Shown here piece after piece: positions 42,530 to 52,469 of a stretch of DNA of 64,000 bases. Position 1 is the first letter of the stretch, and every line of letters begins with the position of its first letter. The position numbers were made by a program, and so were the translations under genes. The stretch comes from Melanopsichium pennsylvanicum (taxonomy: Eukaryota > Basidiomycota > Ustilaginomycetes > Ustilaginales): NCBI GenBank assembly GCA_900208305.1, contig OAPG01000001.1, forward strand, positions 992,001 to 1,056,000, read 5' to 3'. The notes under the pieces are model-generated. The model had not been told where the DNA came from. It was given only the letters and a program-made list of their open reading frames with translations, and searched no databases.

Positions 42530-43328
42530 CCAACCCAGGTATGCAGCTGCTCTCATTGCAACCCTAATATTTTGACAGCTCTCAAACAGCATCACACTCA
42601 CCAAAAAATAATGCTGTGAGACAATGCTTGCTTTGGATTGCAAAGCTGTTGTTGTCTGACACCAACCCAGTCATGGTTGCTGAATTGAAAAGCTCAAACT
42701 TTGGCTCTCACACTTGCTGCTGCCTGCCACAACTTTGCCTTGGCATACAAATGCATTGGGCCTAACTTGCAAGGGGAGCCAAAATGTCTTCACATTGACA
42801 TCAATATCAATGTGCTATGGTCAGAGTGACCCTTTAGCATTTCCAGTTGCAGCTTCTGTGTTGCAGCAAGATACAATGTGGTGAGCCATGCAGCCAAAAA
42901 AGCAGGCAGGGAAGGTTTTTGCCAAAACCAATAAATGAGATGGTTGCACCCACAAAAAAGTGCAAGACCACACCACAGTTGACAGGAAATGCCCAGTCCC
43001 ACTGCAAGATGGTGTTGTCATGTTGCAGCAGATCCCTGTTTCTCAAAGGCTTTGCTTGCTCAACATTAAAAAAAGTCGCAATCGGCTGCGGATCTATAAT
43101 TTGAATGTTGTTTGATTGGCAGATCCGCCCAAAGATGCTCCACTAGAAAATGGCGTGGCAAGGTGGAAAGGGTTAGCAAGATTTTGCGCAATTCCAACTC
43201 TACGGAAACAGCACTGCAGGTTTGGATCAGTTCAGATGCGTATCTGCAGCCTAACACGGCACCGAGAAAGAAATCTTTGTCACTCTCCCTTTGATCTTTT
43301 TTCTCGATTGCGGACTCTGACACTTCTA

Positions 43329-43330
<2 letters not shown>

Positions 43331-43390
<60 letters not shown>

Positions 43391-43397
43391 ATACACA
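43331..43397. repeat. AC microsatellite
   Basis: About 27 perfect AC units from 43331, then AT-interrupted ACAC. Ends about 160 bases before the CorA start codon, so probably in its promoter or 5' UTR. Confidence 0.95.
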
Positions 43398-43557
43398 TTT
43401 TCTTGCTTGACGTTTGTCGGCGTATCATCCATCTCTTTGTATAGAACAAGCTTCTTACAAGCTGCCACGGTACGAGATCGATTGTGAAGAGCACAAGTCG
43501 GTCAACTTTATCGACCAAATCCACAACGCGTATTCGCACAACACTGGCACTGACACC

Positions 43558-46227
43558 ATGTCATCCCCACAGCATTACTACGGCTCGCTCTCAAGCGGTC
43601 GCGCTGTGTCACCACCTCTCGACTCGCGTCCTTCTCTCGATGCCAACCGTGCCGACAACTCTGGCGACCATCAACTTCAGCAAGACCTCGATGCAGCGCG
43701 TCAAATGAGCAAAGCTCGCGGTAAAAAAGACCCTTCATCGCCACGAGGCAGCTTCTCCGATGACCAAGCCGAACCTTACTTCCACGAAGGTCTTAACCGT
43801 AGTCCTGCTGCCGTCCCTATTCGAGCTCCCGCACCACCCTCCTCTGCAGCAGCTGCTCGCTTCTACCAACACAATCGCAACGGATCTAGCACCTCTCTCG
43901 ACAGCCAACACCATTTCATCGACCATCGTCATCAGCCTCATTCTCTAAGCAATGTTCATTCTCCTTCGGCTCTTCGTGGTCGCTCCGCTCTCTCGCGCAC
44001 ACCCATGCGCAGCCCCAATACTTACTTCCCCGGCAGCCGAGCCAACGACCACGCTCTCATCGACGCGGATGACGACGACATCGACGCCGATGCCTCTCAT
44101 CTTTCTAGGAGTGGCCAACATGTGAGGAGAAGCAGTCACCAATCCCATCCTTCCTCTCCCAGCCCCGTTCAAGATGATCGTCCCGATGTCGCACCTCGTT
44201 TCCGACGCGACTCGACCGTCGAGGACGATGTATGTTTCCCCATGCACGACACGCACGCTTCTGAAGCACGCCCGCACGAAGACCTTCCACAGCACTTGCA
44301 CGCCGAAGTCCGCGATGCTTACGCTTCTCGAGCTGACAACGGTTACGTTCCGCTCGGCTACCCCTTTACTTTCGACCTTGCCGCCCTTGAAGATTTTGCA
44401 TCAGAAGAACGTGATCGTATCGGAATGTCTTCTTCGTGGAACGCAGCTGCATCTCCCAACTCAGGTCTGCGTCAGCGTGGCGCAGCGGCTCAAAAGGGCA
44501 CAGGTGGGCCTGGCTATGGCGTCTCCCCTGACAGCGACGATGCAACCTTCTACAGTCGTCGCCCCCGTAAACTCAGCTCTTCTGCCGGTGCATTCGGAAG
44601 CAGCAAGTACCAGCGAAAGCTGGCCTTATTCGAGGGTGGCGGAAGTGCACCACCTCCCGTGGCAGGCGCGGCGGCTTCGAACAGCATTCTTGGCGGTGGC
44701 AGCGCGCTCGCTTCTGGCGACCCGAAGCGCTCGATGGATGTCAACACTCCCCTGTTGGATAACGACAGCCTACCATCCTACCACGGTAACAACGGCCCAA
44801 CTCGGATGCACTCCTCCCAGTCCCAGTCTAGAATCGGACCCATCACGCCGGGCATTGGAGCTCACGGCAGAGCTCGATCGCAAACTGGCGCGTTCAGCAA
44901 CCGAGGAGGCGAGAAGCCCTATCGATTCACCTTTTATTCCAACGCCCTCCCATCCACCATCCATGCCCGTCATCTATCTGAGCTTCCTGCCGAGGGTCAG
45001 ACATTCGAACAACTCTTCAGCGGTCGCGAGAAGAGCTTGGATCACTCTCCACCAACAGAAGACAGTCAGAGCCGCAACGCCAGCCGCGCACCCACCATCA
45101 ATGCAACTACGGCTCGTATGGCCTCACTCGGACAGATGTTTGGCAGGATGGAAGGAACCACCGCACCACCCACCGGAAGCAACACTCCCGTGCACGTGAA
45201 TGAGGAAGCAGCTCGAGCCATGTCTGGTCTCTCCGCCTCCCGCACCAAAGCTCTTCCCGGTGGAGGCATTCGCATGGAACCTGACCCAGAAGCCAACACA
45301 TGGTGGCTCGACGTGCTCTCTCCTACCGATCAAGAGATGAAGTTGCTGTCCCGAGTGTTTGGTATCCATCCACTCACCACAGAGGACATTCTGATGGAGG
45401 AGACGCGAGAAAAGATTGAATTGTTCCGAAACTACTATCTCGTATGTTTCCGCTCTTTCGATCAAGATCCGTACTCGCCGACATACCTGGAACCACTGAA
45501 CATGTACATCATCGTCTTCCGAGAAGGTACGCTCTCCTTCCACTTCCGAGGAACCCCTCACCCGCAGAACGTACGACGCAGGATTAAGCAGCTGAAGGAT
45601 TACATCAATGTTACCTCGGACTGGATCTCTTACGCTCTCATCGACGACATCACCGATGCTTTTGGTCCTTTGATCCAGAGTATCGAGTACGAAGTCGACT
45701 CGATTGATGAATTGGTACTCATCTTGAAAGAGGCGGAACAGAGTGATATGTTACGACGCATTGGAACGTGTCGAAAGAAAGTTATGGGACTTTTGAGGTT
45801 GATGGGTAATAAAGCAGATGTGGTCAAAGGTCTTGCCAAACGATGTAACGAAAACTGGTCGGTTGCGCCCAAGTCCGACATTGGCCTTTACCTCTCCGAC
45901 ATTCAAGACCACTTGATCACCATGACACAGAACTTGAACCACTACGAAAAAATCTTGTCTAGGTCGCACTCGAACTACCTAGCTCAGATTTCGATCGAGA
46001 TGACTGACGCAAACAATCAGATCAACGACGTGCTCAGCAAGTTGACGGCGCTCGGTACTGTTATTGTTCCTATGAACGTCATCACGGGTCTGTGGGGTAT
46101 GAATGTCAACGTTCCCGGTGAGGGCGTGGAGAATTTAAGGTGGTTCGCGGGGATTTGTTCAGTCATGGTTGTAATTGCTGTTTCGGGTTACATTGCTGCT
46201 ACTAGATACCTTGAGAGATCTCACTAG
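43558..46227 (+). CDS. CorA-family Mg2+ transporter (ALR1/MNR2 type)
   Basis: Single exon, 889 residues from the ATG at 43558 (GACACCATGTC); the upstream in-frame part has no ATG. About 580 residues of N-terminal cytosolic sequence are disordered and rich in Ser, Arg, His and Asp. The CorA domain begins about residue 590 (WWLDVLSPTDQEMKLLSRVFGIHPLT) and contains the long stalk helix (FGPLIQSIEYEVDSIDELVLIL). Two membrane helices close the protein, the first ending in the selectivity motif GMN at 847-849. This two-helix GMN layout with a large N-terminus is that of fungal plasma-membrane Alr1 or vacuolar Mnr2; which one is not decided by sequence. Confidence 0.92.
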   Translation: MSSPQHYYGSLSSGRAVSPPLDSRPSLDANRADNSGDHQLQQDLDAARQMSKARGKKDPSSPRGSFSDDQAEPYFHEGLNRSPAAVPIRAPAPPSSAAAARFYQHNRNGSSTSLDSQHHFIDHRHQPHSLSNVHSPSALRGRSALSRTPMRSPNTYFPGSRANDHALIDADDDDIDADASHLSRSGQHVRRSSHQSHPSSPSPVQDDRPDVAPRFRRDSTVEDDVCFPMHDTHASEARPHEDLPQHLHAEVRDAYASRADNGYVPLGYPFTFDLAALEDFASEERDRIGMSSSWNAAASPNSGLRQRGAAAQKGTGGPGYGVSPDSDDATFYSRRPRKLSSSAGAFGSSKYQRKLALFEGGGSAPPPVAGAAASNSILGGGSALASGDPKRSMDVNTPLLDNDSLPSYHGNNGPTRMHSSQSQSRIGPITPGIGAHGRARSQTGAFSNRGGEKPYRFTFYSNALPSTIHARHLSELPAEGQTFEQLFSGREKSLDHSPPTEDSQSRNASRAPTINATTARMASLGQMFGRMEGTTAPPTGSNTPVHVNEEAARAMSGLSASRTKALPGGGIRMEPDPEANTWWLDVLSPTDQEMKLLSRVFGIHPLTTEDILMEETREKIELFRNYYLVCFRSFDQDPYSPTYLEPLNMYIIVFREGTLSFHFRGTPHPQNVRRRIKQLKDYINVTSDWISYALIDDITDAFGPLIQSIEYEVDSIDELVLILKEAEQSDMLRRIGTCRKKVMGLLRLMGNKADVVKGLAKRCNENWSVAPKSDIGLYLSDIQDHLITMTQNLNHYEKILSRSHSNYLAQISIEMTDANNQINDVLSKLTALGTVIVPMNVITGLWGMNVNVPGEGVENLRWFAGICSVMVVIAVSGYIAATRYLERSH

Positions 46228-46517
46228 TTTTGGAAAAGTTAAGGGTCAAAATTAGATTAGGGTTAGGGAATTTTTCAGGTTTCAAAGTCGTCATGTTCTA
46301 TTTTGCCTTTTTTTTCAGTTGTGGTCTTGTACTGATTTTTGTTTCTTTTCTCCATCGCATTCTTAAAAGATGTTTTTTTTCTTGTTCACAAAGAAATGGT
46401 CTGGTCGACGCTATAGCAAATTTAAGGGGATAGACATTCAATCGTGCGGTATCGGATGGTTATTTCAAAGAAACGTTTCTCGATATGTACCTACTCTGTT
46501 CATTGACTTGATTCAAA

Positions 46518-47960
46518 TTATGTGTCTGTTTGAGAGCTTCGTAACCTTTCGGGTTCGTCATCGAGATCAAAGGGTCTCCATCGGACTTTGATTTGATCTC
46601 CCAACTTGAATCTTCCATAGTTCGCATCTTGGCATTCCTCGTTTCTGCTGAGGGGCAGAGGAATAGCGTACATACCAAAACAAGGCCCAGCTCTACCATT
46701 GCCATCCGAGATACCTTGCACCTTTTTCACCCGCATCCTGCTCCGATTAAGCAATTTCAATGGTACACTTGGATCCTTGTCTGCCGTGATCGGATCCACT
46801 GCGGTCAAGAGACATCTTTGGCATCGGGCGACGAGTTGAAGCATCGCCTCTGGGTTTTCGATTTCAACAAGTTGCTTTTCGTTCTCTGCAGGCAGTATCC
46901 ACATTCGTTCCCAAGAATCTTCGCTGAAGGGCCCGAATTCGCCTTTAACCACGATATTGGGTCGGAATCTGGCCATGCTGAGCGCTTCCACGCTATTCCA
47001 TTTGCCAGCATCGATGCCAGTGATAGCTCGACCACCCCTCCCATCGCTACCATCGGTTGAGGAAACCGCAGTGGCAAGTTGGTTCCTAACAAAGTTGAGA
47101 GATGCCACAGAGGCGACGAGCAAAGGATATTCATCTTGGAACTCGATTCCGCGCTTTCGGTGCAACTCTTGTCGATCTGAATCCGACCATGCAGTCGAAT
47201 CGCTGGGAGGTTTGAAGATTGGAAAAGCATTACGCACTGTGAATGAGATGGTGTCGAAATGGATGAGGAGTACTGGATAGCCCAAGAAATCGCTGATCCA
47301 TTCGCTGGGGCTGGGTTTACGCATGCTTCCACTGGGAAGACCTGCGACCCGACCATCCGCAAAGTCTCCATACATCTCGATACCGGGAACTGAATTCCAC
47401 GCTCTCAATTCGTCTGCAGTCGGCCTCAGAACTGTTTCCGTTTCAACCAGCACGTTCCTACCCTTTCTTTTCTCCTCTTGCTCACCGACTGCTGTCAGCT
47501 TTAATACCAATCTGTTGCTGTGTTCCTCAATCACCGGCTGTATGAACGTCAAGCGTGGCTCTTCTCGCAAGCTTATCTTTTCAATCTTGCCAAACTTTTG
47601 CTTGCTACCGGTGGATTTGATGATCATCCATCGCCGGTCCAGATCGAATCCCTGTGATGTAAGATCGGCCTTATCCACGCTCAGCCCAGCACAGCTTTTG
47701 ATGGGGTAGATGAATATTTCCTGCACCTTTCCAACTGTCTCATCTTTGGCACCTGGTTCCGAGGAGGGACTGATGGACCCGAATGTGCCATTGAATTTGG
47801 GGATCTTGTTTGGCGGGAAGAGAAAGTGACGTAAAAGGCCGATGGTGATTAGGAGGACAAAGACGTAAATCTGGGCATTGACACGGTGAGGAGAGGTGGA
47901 ATCGCGCCATTTATCTTGAAGGCTTGCGCTGGCGTTGAGGAAAGGAATCTTGGCCGGCAT
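46518..47960 (-). CDS. mARC-like MOSC-domain molybdoprotein
   Basis: Predicted molybdenum-cofactor enzyme of the mitochondrial amidoxime-reducing component type, which reduces N-hydroxylated compounds. Start taken at the ATG at 47960 (MPAKIPFLN); 480 residues. A membrane helix spans about 30-50 (IYVFVLLITIGLLRHFLF), matching the N-terminal outer-membrane anchor of mARC. The MOSC N-terminal beta-barrel follows (IYPIKSCAGLSVDKADL, GFDLDRRWMII). The molybdenum ligand Cys is expected at about 383 in RCQRCLLTAVDP. The Cys-x-x-Cys arrangement and the TAVDP run match the family. The last 20 residues are charged. Convergent with CorA (290 bases) and divergent from the synthetase-reductase gene. Confidence 0.87.
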   Translation of the reverse strand: MPAKIPFLNASASLQDKWRDSTSPHRVNAQIYVFVLLITIGLLRHFLFPPNKIPKFNGTFGSISPSSEPGAKDETVGKVQEIFIYPIKSCAGLSVDKADLTSQGFDLDRRWMIIKSTGSKQKFGKIEKISLREEPRLTFIQPVIEEHSNRLVLKLTAVGEQEEKRKGRNVLVETETVLRPTADELRAWNSVPGIEMYGDFADGRVAGLPSGSMRKPSPSEWISDFLGYPVLLIHFDTISFTVRNAFPIFKPPSDSTAWSDSDRQELHRKRGIEFQDEYPLLVASVASLNFVRNQLATAVSSTDGSDGRGGRAITGIDAGKWNSVEALSMARFRPNIVVKGEFGPFSEDSWERMWILPAENEKQLVEIENPEAMLQLVARCQRCLLTAVDPITADKDPSVPLKLLNRSRMRVKKVQGISDGNGRAGPCFGMYAIPLPLSRNEECQDANYGRFKLGDQIKVRWRPFDLDDEPERLRSSQTDT

Positions 47961-48616
47961 CTTTCCCACTCTTTCGATTGTCAAGACAGCGTGGTGGTGT
48001 CGGAAGCTGGAAGCAGAGGTTAATGAGCAAACCTGTTGCTAGTCGATACGTTCGACATCCGACTTTCGACTCTCTCGCTCTGTTCAGACGCGATTCTACG
48101 ATTGGTAAAGCTGTTCAATCTGAAGAGCTTGCGATGATTGAACAGCTTGCGACAGCCAAGTGATACTTTGGGACCCTTGACCACAACCGAACAAGACGAT
48201 GGTACTTTTGTGCATGCTCAAATATGTTGGGAAGGAGCGCGTGACGAAAACCAAAACCAATAAGGAGATGGTCCAAGCGCAGAAGCCAAGAGAGCACAGC
48301 CGCCACCGTTGCGGGGTTTGGAGCTTTTTTCCCCGCACTTTTTTTGGTTTTGACGGTGACACGGTGGTGCGTATTTTACAAGAGTACCGTAAAGTATGGT
48401 ATATGAGATTTTAGCTTGCTTTGATTGCTGACCATGCCATAACGCCTACGAGAAGCTGCTACTCTCATCTTTCTCCGCCTTCCCCACACCTAATCACCAG
48501 ATCTCATCCAAACTTTGCTAAACCCTAAACTTGTCGCAACAATTTGCAACACCACCACAATCATCATCCGTAACTCTTGCCATACTAAAGGAATTCAATC
48601 ACGTTCGACGGCTACC
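47961..48616. promoter_or_regulatory. Divergent promoter, mARC-like / synthetase-reductase
   Basis: A 656-base stretch between two divergent ATGs, presumably containing both promoters. The last about 120 bases are in frame with the + gene and code a basic, Thr/Ile-rich stretch without an ATG (see findings). Confidence 0.45.
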
Positions 48617-51600
48617 ATGACAGACAACCATCCCCAGATCAGGATACACCGACAATCCACCGATCCTCAAACTAGGGACAAGTTCTGGCTCAAAGCAGCG
48701 CAGAACATTCACTGGCACAAGCCGCCCGCCGTCTCTTACGGACGCTCTTCGAACCCAGATGCGTCCTACCTAGACCCCACCGGAGCAACCTGGTTTCCTG
48801 ACGCACAGCTCAACACTTGCTACAATGCTTGTGATCGCTTTGTCTATTCGCCTTCCCACTCTTCCTCTATCCCAGTCACCGTTTCCCCCGACACTCCCCA
48901 CCTCGCGCTTGCCCCATCCGCCCATCGGGTCGCACTCCACCATGTGTCACCCCTCTCATTCCAGACACAGCAGACTAGGTCCATCACGTACCTCGAGCTC
49001 CTCAAGGAAGTTCAAATTGTCGCCGGTATTCTCAGACACAAGGGAGTAGCCAAAGGCGACGCTGTCGTGATTTACATGCCCATGATTCCAGAAACGAGCA
49101 TTGCCATGCTGGCATGTGCTCGAATCGGTGCGGTTCACAGCGTCGTCTTTGGAGGCTTTGCACCCAAGGAGCTGGCCAAACGTATCCAAGATTCTGGATG
49201 CAAAATGGTCATCGCTGCAAGCTGTGGACTAGAGCCAAAGGGTCCCGTCGACTACAAGCCTTTGGTCGATGAAGCATTCATGGTTTCCGAACACAAGCCT
49301 CAGGCCGGACTTTTGTATTTGAGACGACACACGATCAAAGATCACTCTCCCGCCCAATGCGCCAACGATGGAGGTCAGGGCCCAGCCGGTCTGCCCGAGT
49401 GGGACTGGGAAATCGAGCGAGGTCTCACCGAATCGAAAACCAAAGGTCGTTCCCCCGTTTGGGAGTGTGTTCCAGTAGCATCCGAGGATCCAGTGTACAC
49501 CATTTATACCTCTGGTACTACGGGTGCGCCCAAGGGCGTCTGTCGCTTGTCCGGCGGTCACATTGTCGCGCTTCGCTATTCTATCGAACATACGTTCGGT
49601 CTCACTCCGAACGATGTCATGTTCTGCGCTTCCGATCTTGGTTGGGTTGTAGGTCACAGCTACATCCACTACGGCCCACTTCTTCTCGGTGCAACCAGCG
49701 TCGTGTTCGAAGGCAAACCCATTCTTCCTGATGCTGGAATTTGGTGGCGCATCGTGTCAGAGTACAAGGTGACTCAGCTGTTCTGTGCACCAACTGCATT
49801 GCGTGCTATTGTAGGGCAGGATCCGGATGCCAAGTTTATGCGTGCTCCTGGAGTTGACCTCAGGAGCTTGAGGACGCTCTTCTTGGCCGGAGAAAGAAGC
49901 GAACCACAAATCGTGGCCAAATTCGAAAAGCTTTTGCAGGAATTGGGAGCACCAGGAGCTCAGACTAACGACAACTTTTGGTCTTCCGAATCGGGTTCAC
50001 CAATCACAGGTCTCATGCTTTCGTCCGCTTTCGCACCCTTATCTGCTCGACCTGGAAGTGCTGGTCTTCCAATGCCGGGAATGGATGTACGCATCGTCTC
50101 TGATGAAGGCGTTGAGTTGCCTCGTGGCCAGATGGGCAATCTTGTGCTAGCGCCTCCTCTCGCTCCTTCTTTCTTAGGTGGGCTTTGGAGGAACAAGGAT
50201 CGCTTCTTTTCTTCTTACTTTAAAAGGTTCGCCGACAAGGGTGGATGGTTCGAAACTGGCGATCAGGGCATCATCGACGCTGATGGGTACATTTCCATCC
50301 TTGCTCGATCGGATGACATCATCAATGTCAGTGCTCATCGGTTGGGAACAGGCTTGATCGAGCAGGTCGTGACGGGACATGCAGACGTGATTGAATGCGC
50401 GGTGGTGGGTGCACCCGATAAGCTCAAGGGTCAATGCCCTTTTGCCATTGTGGTCGCACATCACAGGGTCGCAAACGCAAGCGGTGGAGAACCGGTGGAT
50501 TCGGCGAGGAGCGACAGTGCCAAGGCCATGCTGAAGAGTATCAATGATCACGTTAGAAAAGAGATGGGTGCGATTGCACAGTTGAGTGGATTGATCGAGG
50601 TGACAAAGCTTCCCAAGACGAGAAGTGGAAAGACGCTCAGGAGAAGTTTAAGGCAGGCTGTTGAAAATGCTGCCGCTGGCAAGAGGAGTGAGTATATCTT
50701 AACGAATTCCACATGGCATGATAAGAATCACTGACCGTAAAAACTTGCCCCCTGCCTTCTTCTTCGACACGGCTCAATCCTATTCGTGACGATTTCAGAT
50801 GCGTCCGTCGAGTAAGTACTTTATACGCCTTGCCTCCCCTTACCCCGCAAATTTCGCGATAGAGAGCGATGACAGGTTGGACCAGATGCCAACACCGGCT
50901 GGGATTAAACCGTGATAGCCGGAAATTGATCTTTTTCTGGGTTGGTGTGCGGGATTTTTTCTTTTAATTTTTAATTTTTTATCTCTTATTTCACCCTCCC
51001 CACCCTACCCAATCCAACTCACCACCTTTTTTTCCCCGCTTGCTTTATTCCGCGCATTCCACCACGCCCTCTCCCGCTTATATTCTGGTGTCAATAACCA
51101 AAATCACTGACTGACCTCTGTCATAAATTCTTACTTTGGTCATACCTATAGCTTCCCGCCCACCATTGAAGATAAAGAGGTCATCGACGTTGTACGCAAG
51201 GCAATCGAACTCTATTTCGACGCTTTGGAAGGATCCTCTTCCTCTTCTACCTCCCCTACTTCCTCCGACACCACTTCTGCCCCACCCAAGGACAACGCCA
51301 CCATGTCTTCCTCAGCCAAGGCTACCATGAAGGCTCTCCAGCTCGAAAAGCCTACTGGATCGCCCAACAAGAGAGCTCGCAATGTCGCTGCACTCCGCAC
51401 CGTGCCTAAACCCGAACCCACTTCGGACAAAGTGGTGGTCAAGATCCTCGCCGCTAGCTTCAACCGTCGTGACGAATGGTCCATGGTCGGTGCCTATCCT
51501 GGTCTTATTTATAACAACGCTACTATGGGCTGCGATGGTGCAGGAACAGTCGAACAGCCTGATGGCTCTGAGGTGCCCAACAACGAGCACCCGGACAAGA

Positions 51601-52469
51601 TTGTCTTGATCAATCCCACACGTGGATGGACTAGCAACGAGGATGGACCCGAACTGGAGCTCCCTGGTCTGTCGCCTGAACAGCGCATCAACGGACTCGG
51701 TGGTAAGGGCTTTGGTATCCTCGGCGCGGTAGCTCAGACCAATGGCGTGGGTACTTTTGCCGAGTACGTTGCAGTGGAAAAAGATCAATTAGTGCCCGCA
51801 CCCAAACATCTTACCCCTGAACAAGCAGCTGCATTGCCCTGTGCCAGCCTTACCGCCTACCGAGCGCTGTTCATCAAAGCCAAGGTGAGCAAGGGTCAAA
51901 ACCTTTTGCTGACCGGAGTGGGAGGTGGTGTTGCCATGCTGGCGTTGCAAATGGCCGTGGCTGCCGGTGCAAACGTCTACGTCACTGGTGGATCCGCCGA
52001 TAAGGTTGCTCGCGCGGTCAAAATCGGTGCTAAAGGAGGTGCAGAGTATAAAGACCCTTCCTGGCCCAGTAAGATTCGGGAACTCTTGCCTTCCTCTCGA
52101 CCTTATCTCGACTGTGTCGTCGACAGTGCAGGTGGCGAGATCGCAATGCAGGCCTCTAAGGCAGGCCTCAAGTCCGGTGGTAGGGTGGTTATCTATGGAA
52201 TGACGGCATCGCCCAAGACGACATTTACGATGAAAGAGGTATTGAAGAATATCGAGGTGCTAGGTTCGACCCTGGGTAGTTTCAAAGAGTTTGCAGAGAG
52301 TATCAAATTTATCGAAAAGCACAGAATCGTTCCGGTCGTCGACATCGTGTTGAATGGGCTGGATCAGGCTGAGAAAGGATTCGAATTGTTGGCTCAGGCG
52401 GACAAGAGGTCAGGAGGTAAAGTGATCCTTAAGATTGCTGATTTGGAGGGCAAGAAGAGTAAGCTTTGA
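48617..52469 (+). CDS. Short-chain acyl-CoA synthetase fused to MDR-family reductase
   Basis: Spliced model: 48617-50687, 50799-50811, 51152-52469; 3402 nt, 1133 residues, no internal stop. Residues 1-722 are an ACSS3/PrpE-type AMP-forming acyl-CoA synthetase: P-loop YTSGTTGAPKGV, GERSEPQIV, FWSSESGSPITG, ETGDQG and the catalytic Lys in TRSGKTLRRSLR. Exon 1 would stop 16 codons after the first intron donor (GTGAGT). Splicing to a 13-nt microexon and then exon 3 gives ASVDFPPTIEDKEVIDVVRK, the PPTIED tail typical of this family. A Ser/Thr/Pro linker (about 723-745) leads to a 388-residue zinc-independent medium-chain reductase (746-1133) with the nucleotide-binding GVGGGVAMLALQMAVAAGA. The chain ends KKSKL, a peroxisomal PTS1. 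An internal ATG at 51303 could also give the reductase alone. Confidence 0.75.
50799..50811 (+). other. 13-nt microexon of the synthetase-reductase gene
   Basis: Flanked by TTTCAG on the left and GTAAGT on the right. Upstream intron 50688-50798 begins GTGAGT; downstream intron 50812-51151 ends CTATAG and has CTGAC branch-like sequence about 40 bases before the acceptor. Its 13 bases combine with one leftover base on each side to keep the frame (coding N-A-S-V-D). Skipping it would shift the frame and stop at 51330. Confidence 0.7.
51297..51305 (+). promoter_or_regulatory. Strong internal start context GCCACCATG of the reductase domain
   Basis: GCCACCATG at 51297-51305 matches an optimal eukaryotic start context, and the protein from this Met begins like free-standing MDR enzymes (MKALQLEKP ten residues on). 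It could serve a separate, shorter transcript from the pyrimidine-rich 340-nt intron just upstream. Not proven by sequence. Confidence 0.45.

Larger units (their letters stand above)
41283..43076. mobile_element. CpG-depleted transposon graveyard containing two solo LTRs
   Basis: Outside the two LTR copies this 1.8 kb contains almost no CpG, although G+C is not low. CpG-free runs are 41283-41626, about 41936-42180, and 42502-43076 except for its last junction. TG and CA are abundant. No intact transposase, integrase or reverse transcriptase frame is readable on either strand. The pattern suggests an old repeat decayed by deamination of CpG. Family of the host element unknown. Confidence 0.65.

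Noticed and set aside
46252..46267. TTAGATTAGGGTTAGGG-like stretch after the CorA stop codon
   Set aside because: Only two perfect TTAGGG units plus a degenerate one; too short to call an interstitial telomere tract.
48515..48616. TTG at 48515 as the main start of the synthetase
   Set aside because: The ATG at 48617 has a strong context (CTACCATG), so TTG is kept only as a possible alternative start.
50735..51151. Reading this stretch as an ordinary intergenic spacer between two genes
   Set aside because: Removed because two canonical introns and the conserved synthetase tail at 51153 explain it better (see fusion finding); still open until transcripts are seen.
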